Source of the DNA: Myxococcota bacterium
Lineage (GTDB): Bacteria > Myxococcota_C > UBA6777
NCBI GenBank assembly: GCA_963169055.1
Contig: CAUJFU010000340.1
Location: 1-39,515, forward strand
Length of the DNA: 39,515 bases
Reading direction: 5' to 3'
In this document: positions 33,430 to 39,515 of the stretch, piece by piece
Position numbering within the stretch: position 1 is the stretch's first letter
How the letters are laid out: each line of letters opens with the position of its first letter
Translations under genes and position numbers: made by a program
The notes under the pieces: generated by a model
Told to the model about the DNA's origin: nothing
Seen by the model: the letters and a program-made list of their open reading frames with translations, nothing else
The model's database searches: none

Positions 33430-34941
33430 CTATTCTTTGTAGATCAAGCCCGTTCCGTAGTGGGGGTCATAGTTCGGACCGGGTTGGCAGGTGCGCAGAT
33501 TATTTTGGTAGTCGACTTGGCCGATCACCCAACAGGCATTTTTTGTCAAGCGCTGTTCGAGAATATAGCGTTCGACAGGCGAAAAGCCGTAGCGCGTATC
33601 GTCATCGCGGATCATCATTTGTGTCCCTTGCCACGGCGCAAATAGAGCTTTGTTGTCTGCACACCCCGGAAAACAACCAAAGCGCTTGGGCTCGTTCCCA
33701 AGGGCATCTTCGGGCAAGACCCAACGCTTGAACTCTGCCCCTTGCCAAGGCGGACAAGGTTGGTTCGGGTCGGGTGCCGGCCCAAGCGATGGAAGATAAC
33801 AGTTCGGCGGCTCACTACCGGGCGGAACAGAAGTCGCCGTCGTCCCGGGCGAAGGGTGCGCAAAGTTTCCGATCGTGTGACCGACTTCGTGGATCGCGGT
33901 GTACTCCATAAAAACATCGGGGTGCGTAAACGGCCACGGACAGCCCAATGAATTTTGTTGCGAGCAATCAGGATAACGACGGGTATTGGGGGGTAATCCA
34001 TCTTCGCGGTCGGGCAAGCTATCGTCACAAAGACACCGTCCCCCCGGAGCATCCCACACACACTGTCCGGGATGCTTTGCGATCCATGCGTTGCAGGCCG
34101 CTTCGGTTCCTGTGCGCCAACGGCGGATCGAGCGATCGTCGTTCCCCGATCCGACGATGCTCATCCAGCCTGTCCACTTGTTGGCATTCCCACCCGCCCA
34201 ACCTGAATGGTTGGCGATCACCACGACGCTATGGGCTTGACAGCGTTTTCCAGCGTCCAACAAGATCGTGCTGTACCACAAACCTCCTTTGGCTTCCCAA
34301 TCGGGTTTGGCTTGTTCGCCCATCCCCGTTGCGTTGACCCACGCTTCATAGCAGTACGAATTTTGATGCGTGATATCAAATCCCGTTTGGAGATCATCGT
34401 TTCGTACAATAGACCATCGATCAGGAAAAGATTTATACGGTTCTGTACGAAGAAATCCTTCTGTGATGCGCTGCACGAGATAGTTGTAGCGATCACGTTC
34501 TTTTTGTGGGTGAAAGCCGCACGCGACGGTCACAAGGCGAAGGCTCGGGGGCTTTCCTTCGTGAATCGGCGTGCATGCCGAAGGATCGGGATCTTTTACG
34601 CAGCGCTTGACATCGAGGAGCTTTCCCACATCGTAGCTGTTCGGCAAAGAAAAATGGCGATACCCTGTGGGGCAAGCTGGCGGTTCGGGGATCGGTTCGG
34701 GACTTGGTTCGGGGATCGGTTCAGGACTTGGTTCGGGGATCGGTTCGATGGCCTTTTCCACAACAGCTTCTTCGGGGGACGGCTCGATCGTGGGTTCGGA
34801 CTCCGAAGAGACCGCGTCTTGCGCCGCTTCGGGAGTCGGTTCGGAAACAGGTTTGGGATCGCAATGGAACAGCACAAGAGATAGACAAAAAAAGAGTAAG
34901 GTAGCAAAAAGAGTTGAGATCTTGGGATAATATCGTGACAT
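33430..34941 (-). CDS. M64-like zinc metalloprotease lipoprotein
   Basis: 503 residues from ATG 34941. The signal ends LVLFHC (Cys27). A Pro/Glu spacer (EPIPEPSPEP units) follows, then a catalytic domain. Zinc motif: HEVGHTIGNFAH (His351, Glu352, His355, His362), with the spacing HExxHxxGxxxH that fits the M64 (IgA peptidase) HExxHxxGxxxD more than metzincins, with His for Asp. Other M64-like parts: RITEGFLRTEPYKSFPDRW and VVVIANHSGWAGG. Between these lies a Cys-rich insertion (GTEAACNAWIAKHPGQC, CLCDD). Expected to cut proteins or peptides at the cell surface. It lies convergent to the dioxygenase and divergent from the next gene. An upstream extension to 35151 is open but judged untranslated. 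Confidence 0.75.
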   Translation of the reverse strand: MSRYYPKISTLFATLLFFCLSLVLFHCDPKPVSEPTPEAAQDAVSSESEPTIEPSPEEAVVEKAIEPIPEPSPEPIPEPSPEPIPEPPACPTGYRHFSLPNSYDVGKLLDVKRCVKDPDPSACTPIHEGKPPSLRLVTVACGFHPQKERDRYNYLVQRITEGFLRTEPYKSFPDRWSIVRNDDLQTGFDITHQNSYCYEAWVNATGMGEQAKPDWEAKGGLWYSTILLDAGKRCQAHSVVVIANHSGWAGGNANKWTGWMSIVGSGNDDRSIRRWRTGTEAACNAWIAKHPGQCVWDAPGGRCLCDDSLPDREDGLPPNTRRYPDCSQQNSLGCPWPFTHPDVFMEYTAIHEVGHTIGNFAHPSPGTTATSVPPGSEPPNCYLPSLGPAPDPNQPCPPWQGAEFKRWVLPEDALGNEPKRFGCFPGCADNKALFAPWQGTQMMIRDDDTRYGFSPVERYILEQRLTKNACWVIGQVDYQNNLRTCQPGPNYDPHYGTGLIYKE

Positions 34942-35272
34942 TTGCGCACACTCGTTTGGGGGTTTTAGGGCAAAGCAGCCCCAGTATGGCACGAGGACGG
35001 CGAAAAAACCAACACCGACCCACCGAGAACCTTTTTCGTATCGAAAAGTTCTCATCACAGGAGCAACCATCATAGGAGTGACGCGGTTAGATGCCAACGT
35101 TCCTCCCCAAGCCATCGGCATCTTTTGTGGACGCAAAGCCCTCCCCAACAAGGAAGTCGCTTGCTTGTCTCACACGACTCCGCTACACTACGGTCGCTGC
35201 GCAGCACCAGAAAGACGCAAACCCACAGCGTCCTTCGCTCTCAAGAGACGCAAGAGACGCAAGAGGCCGACG
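34942..35272. other. 331-base divergent region
   Basis: Between the metalloprotease and the large membrane-protein gene. It contains one promoter candidate and no gene I can support. A frame here reads as a second lipoprotein-like signal (ending VPYWGC) in line with the metalloprotease, but has no ribosome site. Confidence 0.5.
35161..35189 (+). promoter_or_regulatory. Promoter candidate for the PEGA-like membrane protein
   Basis: TTGCTT (35161-35166), 17 bases, TACACT (35184-35189); start of transcription near 35196, 77 bases before the ATG. Moderate match. Confidence 0.35.
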
Positions 35273-38200
35273 ATGCCCACCCCCCCCAAACCCAACGCTC
35301 CCAAAAGCACCGATGCCCGACAAGCATCGCGTGCCTCCGAGTCTTTGGGTGCCTCCGAATTTGATAGCCTTGCGGACGAGCTGTCCTCCTTCTCCGATGG
35401 TCTTTTTGAAAGCGAAGACGATCTCAAAGCCCTCGATCGCCCAATAATGGCGGCTTCACGCTCCGCCTCGCAATCGTCTTTGCCCGCCAACCGCAACGCT
35501 GCCGCAGCTTCCTCCGCTCTACCAAAACCTCCAAACGTCCTGCCTTCTGCCTTACCTCTGCCCGCCAAACCCGCCCTCCCCAAAGCTCCTCCGATGGCCC
35601 CCAAGCCCCCGCCGCTCCCCGCGCCCTCCTTCTCCGCAAGCCCCACAGCCTCTCGTGACCCCTTCGCCGCCACCCAAAACGACCCTTTCGCCTCACTCCA
35701 AAATGGCACCTTCGCAAGCAGCCAAGGGCTAGATGAGTCTTTTTTGCCCAAACCCAACGCCGCTTCCCTTCATTCTTCGGCTCCCATCCCCAAAGACACC
35801 ATGCAAGTTCTGGCGTTGACACCTCCCCCTCCACCCAAATCCTCCGCCTCTTCGCTGTTCGGCGCTCAAGACGCTCACGACGATCCCGCAGAAACACAAC
35901 GCGAGATCAAAAAACCCGACTTTGCGAACAAAACGCAACGCCCCGGCCCCAAAGAAGTCCTCAACAACCCACCCGACGAGTTGTGGCTTCCCGTCGAAGA
36001 CGAGAAAAAGTCCAATCGAGCGACCGATCGGGTCTTTACCATTGATGATGTACCCAACATGCCATCACGCGGTTCACGACCCCCATCCCGTCCTCCCACT
36101 CCACCCATGCCGTTTGGAACGCCTGCTGCGAACGCGCACGCAGACACAGGGGACAGCACCATGATGTCCCCCCATGCGCTCCAACCCAACGATTTCCGCT
36201 CCTCCGCTGCGGCCCATCCACCTAATCCTTTTTCTTTTCAAGGGGATGACGACGATAACAGCGCGATGCCCCTTGACCTGCTCGAAGATGACGACGAGGG
36301 CGACAGCACCATGATGTCCCCGCACAGCGATCTAGGTGGGGATGATGACGGCGATAGCACCATGCTCGCGCCCAACTTGAACAACACAGAAGCCTCTCCC
36401 TCCCTCAGTTGGGGAACTCCCAACGCTTGGCAAAACCCCTCTCATGGTTTCGCCGAATCAACCGCACCACAAGACGACTGGTACGGACTGGAAGATGCCC
36501 TTCATTCTCCCGAAGAACTCAGCCCTTCCTCTTCTTCCCTCGCAGGATTGACTGCTCCTCCCGCAAGCGGTGCTTACTCCCAACCTCCCCCCTCGCGCAG
36601 CGGTGCTTACTCCCAGCCTCCGCAGTTTCGCAATGATGCCTATGCTCAGCCTCCGCAGTTTCGCAATGATGCCTATGCTCAACCTCCCCCCTCTCGCAGC
36701 GGTGCCTACTCTCAGCCTCCGCAGCTTCGCAATGATGCCTACGCTCAACCTCCCCCCTCTCGCAGCGGTGCTTACTCTCAGCCTCCGCAACTTCGCAATG
36801 ACGCCTACGCTCAACCTCCCCCCTCTCGTAGCGGTGCCTACTCTCAGCCTCCGCCATTCTCAGGAAATTCTCCTGCACAGTATCCTCCTGCTCACGAAAA
36901 TAATTCCGTCTATCCACCGTCGCAATCGCCATTTGAACAGCCGTCGGCATCTTACATCGCAGCTTCGCCTGTTGCCTCTGCCCAGCCGTTCGGATCTTAC
37001 GCCCAAAGCGGCGCGTATCCACAACCAAGCTATCCCCAAGCCGCCTCCAACCCCTTTGCCCACCCTGCAACGTCCAGCGGAGCCTACCCACAACCTTCTC
37101 TCGATCCAACCATCGCCCCTGACGGTAGCGGTTCGCACTCTTATCCTCCCCATCAATCCGACCCTGCTTCGGAAAGTTATCGCTCCCATGCTTATCCCGG
37201 AGGCCCCCCAAACTCGCCCGTCCAACCCGCGCAGGCCCCGCCGACTTGGCCACCTCCCGCTTCTCGCCCCCAACCGCCCGCCCTTCCTGTGGTTGGGCGG
37301 GGAGGCGCACACGCACGCGGTGGCATCCCCATCGCAACATCACGCAGTAGCGCCTCGCTTGACTCCCTTGATGCTGTGCAACCCTCACGCTCCGCACCAC
37401 CGCCCTTTGATCCACGCGAAGCCGATGCCTTGATCGCCGAAGCCGAAGCTGTCGCCCGCGTCGGAGCAGGGGCCTCGTACGTTGGCCCTACCCCCAAACC
37501 AGAAAAAAAGCGCAGAATGGGGCTTGTTGTTCTGCTCTTGTTGATCCTCGTCACTTTTGGAACCGTTACAGCGGCTCTTTTCGCTTTCCGTTTCTGGGAT
37601 CGCAGAGAGGTTGTCACCAAAGCTCCGCAACATCGGGGTTCGTGGGCTGATCCTCAAATCGTTCGCCGCCAAGCCCCCCCGCCTACTCCCATCGTATCGC
37701 CCGCACCTGTCACCGATCCACCCCAAATCAATACCGCCTCCGATCCTTCGGTGGGTTCGACGTCATCGGATCCTCGTTCTCCTACACCACCGCGTGTTTC
37801 CGTGCAGCCGCCCACCAAAAAGCCCGAAGACACCGATCCCAAAAAGCCCGAAGATACCGAACCCAAAAAGCCCGAAGATGCGCAGCCTACCCGTGGGCGT
37901 AAAACCAACGATAAAACCGACGACAAAACCGACGAAGACACTCCAAAACCTCGTATCCCTCGGGGGAAAGGGGCGAAAAAGCAACCCTCTCGCAAAGTCC
38001 CACCCACACGGCGAAAAACCACCGTTGCGGCAGCAACCCCCGAAGCCACGACAGCAAGCGGCCTGCGCATCTCGATCCAACCGGCCTGCACTCTTTACGA
38101 AAAAGGCCAATCTTTGGGAAAAACGGACAAGTCCATTCTTCTCCAACGAGGCCCCGGCACCTACCGCTTCTTGTGCAAAGAAGAGAAGAAGCTGCTCTTT

Positions 38201-38503
38201 TACTCGTTCTCCGTCACAGTCCCTGCGAGCGGGCAAGCCGAGTACACAAAGACCTTGCGCCCCGGGACGTTGTACGTTCATTCTCGCCCGTGGAGCATGG
38301 TATACTCCAAAAGCTACGGGAAATTGGGTCGTTCAGGCGGTCCGATCACGCTCTACGAAGGCACTTACGACCTTCTTCTCTACAAGCGGGGTTCCCTGAT
38401 CCCGGGTCCTGGGATGCAACTCCAGCAGCGCGTCACCATCCGACCCAGCCAAACCACGCGAACGCCCGCACTTGAATTTCCTGCCCAAGACGACGACGAA
38501 TAA
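35273..38503 (+). CDS. Large single-pass membrane protein with disordered repeats and PEGA-like C-terminus
   Basis: 1076 residues from ATG 35273 (AGAGG six bases upstream). Residues 1-748 are Pro/Ala/Ser/Tyr-rich and probably disordered in the cytoplasm. They include three copies of an acidic Thr motif, GDSTMMSPH (Thr296), GDSTMMSPH (Thr346), GDSTMLAPN (Thr363), which look like kinase or FHA-docking sites, and nine 11-residue repeats (SGAYSQPPPSR type) at 432-530. One membrane segment follows at about 749-775 (MGLVVLLLLILVTFGTVTAA). The outer part has KKPEDTDP repeats, a basic Thr/Arg stretch, and a C-terminal domain like PEGA repeats (GTLYVHSRPWSMVY, ITLYEGTYDLLLYKRG). Possibly a substrate or scaffold for the kinase/phosphatase system, but no direct evidence. 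Confidence 0.75.
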   Translation: MPTPPKPNAPKSTDARQASRASESLGASEFDSLADELSSFSDGLFESEDDLKALDRPIMAASRSASQSSLPANRNAAAASSALPKPPNVLPSALPLPAKPALPKAPPMAPKPPPLPAPSFSASPTASRDPFAATQNDPFASLQNGTFASSQGLDESFLPKPNAASLHSSAPIPKDTMQVLALTPPPPPKSSASSLFGAQDAHDDPAETQREIKKPDFANKTQRPGPKEVLNNPPDELWLPVEDEKKSNRATDRVFTIDDVPNMPSRGSRPPSRPPTPPMPFGTPAANAHADTGDSTMMSPHALQPNDFRSSAAAHPPNPFSFQGDDDDNSAMPLDLLEDDDEGDSTMMSPHSDLGGDDDGDSTMLAPNLNNTEASPSLSWGTPNAWQNPSHGFAESTAPQDDWYGLEDALHSPEELSPSSSSLAGLTAPPASGAYSQPPPSRSGAYSQPPQFRNDAYAQPPQFRNDAYAQPPPSRSGAYSQPPQLRNDAYAQPPPSRSGAYSQPPQLRNDAYAQPPPSRSGAYSQPPPFSGNSPAQYPPAHENNSVYPPSQSPFEQPSASYIAASPVASAQPFGSYAQSGAYPQPSYPQAASNPFAHPATSSGAYPQPSLDPTIAPDGSGSHSYPPHQSDPASESYRSHAYPGGPPNSPVQPAQAPPTWPPPASRPQPPALPVVGRGGAHARGGIPIATSRSSASLDSLDAVQPSRSAPPPFDPREADALIAEAEAVARVGAGASYVGPTPKPEKKRRMGLVVLLLLILVTFGTVTAALFAFRFWDRREVVTKAPQHRGSWADPQIVRRQAPPPTPIVSPAPVTDPPQINTASDPSVGSTSSDPRSPTPPRVSVQPPTKKPEDTDPKKPEDTEPKKPEDAQPTRGRKTNDKTDDKTDEDTPKPRIPRGKGAKKQPSRKVPPTRRKTTVAAATPEATTASGLRISIQPACTLYEKGQSLGKTDKSILLQRGPGTYRFLCKEEKKLLFYSFSVTVPASGQAEYTKTLRPGTLYVHSRPWSMVYSKSYGKLGRSGGPITLYEGTYDLLLYKRGSLIPGPGMQLQQRVTIRPSQTTRTPALEFPAQDDDE
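36566..36862 (+). repeat. 33-base coding repeat, nine units
   Basis: Nine 33-base units encode SGAYSQPPPSR or NDAYAQPPQFR/QLR forms. From the fourth unit on they alternate in pairs (66-base steps), which suggests expansion of a two-unit block. A few degenerate SGAYPQPS copies follow. Confidence 0.85.
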
Positions 38504-38571
38504 CCCCTTTCGCGCACCTTGCGGCGCACCCTGCGCATCTTGCGCTTGTGTGCCTCCGATGGAGCAACATC

Positions 38572-39515
38572 ATGGAAGAATTCATCCGCGCTCTGCCCCC
38601 TCCTGCCAAAAAAGCCCTCGAACCCGACGCGCCCACCAAAATCAAAAAAATGGCGGCCTCTGGACGCTTGCCGATGTCGCCGCTTCAACAGATCACCATA
38701 CTTTACCTTTTGAGTTTTGATGCCGACGTTGATGTCGCCCAAACTGCGGTCCAATCCATCCAAAACCAGCCCGAAAGCACGCTGCTCACCTTGACGAGCC
38801 AAGAAGAAGCACCGCTTGAGCTGCTCGATTTCTTGGCCCGTCACACCTACCATCTCGACGCAGTCCTCCACGCGCTGATCCTTCACAAAAATACGCCTGA
38901 TCCGATCCTCGCTTGGTTGGCTTCGCACATCCAAGGCCCCTCGCTCGATCTGATCGCGCTCAACCAACAACGACAACTCCGCCACCCCCCTGTGATCCTT
39001 GCGCTGCTTCAAAACCCCCACCTGAACGAAGCATTACGCGCACGCGTCGCCGAATTTGCACTCCGCTCCAAGCTGGAAACAGGACTCTCCCAACAACAAC
39101 TCGCCGCTCTCCTTGGAAAAGAAGGAGCACAAGAACTTCTTTCCGCTGCACAAGCCGCGCAAGCCGCCAAAGAAGCCGAAGCGGCTGCACAAGCTGCCAA
39201 AGAAGCCGCCAAAGAAGCCGCACAAGAAGCCGCACAAGCTGCCAAAGAAGCTGAAGAAGCGACGCAAGAAGCCGAAGGGATCGTCGCTGAAGAAGGTTTT
39301 GAAGACGACGAGGAAGGCGAGATCCCGTTAGAAGAAGGCCCCTCTCAAGCGGAGATCGATGCAGCGCTCATCCCAGAAGAATTCGTCAAAGAAACGCCTG
39401 ACGAACCCGAAGACAAAGCACCAGAAAATATCGTTCAAAAACTACTACAAATGACGGTCTCGCAAAAGATCAAAGCGGCCTCCAAAGGAAACAAGCAAGT
39501 TCGGGGACTTTTGAT
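38572..39515 (+). CDS. HEAT-like repeat protein, 3' end beyond the window
   Basis: At least 314 residues, from ATG 38572 (GGAG seven bases upstream), open to the end. Residues 1-160 are alpha-helical repeats: LPMSPLQQITILYLLSFDADV, AVQSIQNQPESTLLTLTSQ, LLDFLARHTYHLDAVLHALIL. A long Ala/Glu/Lys helix follows (AAQAAKEAEAAAQAAKEAA), then an acidic linker, then MTVSQKIKAASKGNKQVRGLL, the opening of a motif seen, from memory, in many Myxococcota proteins with a HEAT-like repeat (often continuing LIRDxNKLV). Likely a protein-interaction protein. It follows the PEGA-like gene by 68 bases. Confidence 0.65.
   Translation, partial: MEEFIRALPPPAKKALEPDAPTKIKKMAASGRLPMSPLQQITILYLLSFDADVDVAQTAVQSIQNQPESTLLTLTSQEEAPLELLDFLARHTYHLDAVLHALILHKNTPDPILAWLASHIQGPSLDLIALNQQRQLRHPPVILALLQNPHLNEALRARVAEFALRSKLETGLSQQQLAALLGKEGAQELLSAAQAAQAAKEAEAAAQAAKEAAKEAAQEAAQAAKEAEEATQEAEGIVAEEGFEDDEEGEIPLEEGPSQAEIDAALIPEEFVKETPDEPEDKAPENIVQKLLQMTVSQKIKAASKGNKQVRGLL

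Noticed and set aside
34942-35151. N-terminal extension of the M64-like protease with a second signal-like segment ending YWGC
   Set aside because: No ribosome site; it would place a second signal after the first. ATG 34941 gives a single normal signal.

Overview
The window looks like chromosomal DNA of a Myxococcota-type (deltaproteobacterial) bacterium of moderate GC content. The signs are a MYXO-CTERM-like Cys/membrane/Arg tail on the first protein, a MopE-type Cys/Asp repeat lipoprotein, many predicted lipoproteins, a eukaryotic-type Ser/Thr kinase next to a PP2C phosphatase, and proteins with MshEN and DUF4388 (PATAN) domains. I see no rRNA, tRNA, insertion sequence, phage gene, CRISPR array or plasmid function. 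All assignments come from reading motifs; no database search was run.

Layout. 1-2.6 kb: end of a surface protein and a 15-repeat Cys-rich lipoprotein (+). 2.6-9.6 kb: minus-strand block, with a family-1 glycosyltransferase and, upstream of it, four genes that probably form an operon: beta-propeller-like lipoprotein with a c-type heme motif, DUF1549/DUF1588-like protein with a CxxCH motif, a small lipoprotein, and a DUF1501 protein with a twin-arginine signal. 9.9-12.5 kb: four overlapping plus-strand genes (ECF sigma factor, membrane protein likely to be its anti-sigma factor, TPR lipoprotein, CX6C-patterned lipoprotein). 12.7-17.1 kb: YdjM-like membrane hydrolase (+), then on the minus strand CcmC-like heme exporter subunit, rho with a long C-rich leader, and a single-pass membrane protein.

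17.4-18.8 kb: exported C2-domain protein with two copies of an eight-cysteine domain. 19-24.5 kb: minus-strand signalling block, Ser/Thr kinase, PP2C phosphatase, and an 835-residue MshEN/HD-GYP-like/REC/DUF4388 fusion whose receiver has Glu at the phosphoacceptor site and whose HD-GYP motifs are degraded. 24.7 kb: nadD. 25.9-31 kb: a 1698-residue lipoprotein of two PKD-like and about fourteen IPT/TIG-like domains, followed by a 40-bp tandem repeat array. 31.4-33.3 kb: OmpA-like lipoprotein and a phytanoyl-CoA dioxygenase-like protein. 33.4-34.9 kb: M64-like zinc metalloprotease lipoprotein (-). 35.3-39.5 kb: large membrane protein with disordered repeats and a PEGA-like end, then the start of a HEAT-like protein that runs off the window.

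The genes do not form one pathway. The main themes are the cell envelope (at least eight predicted lipoproteins, several with an aromatic residue just before the lipobox glycine) and phospho-signalling. The most interesting parts are the ECF/CX6C cassette, the degenerate signalling fusion beside its kinase and phosphatase, the two-heme DUF1501 operon, the duplicated eight-Cys domain, the rho leader, and the duplicated 3' gene ends at two convergent gene borders.
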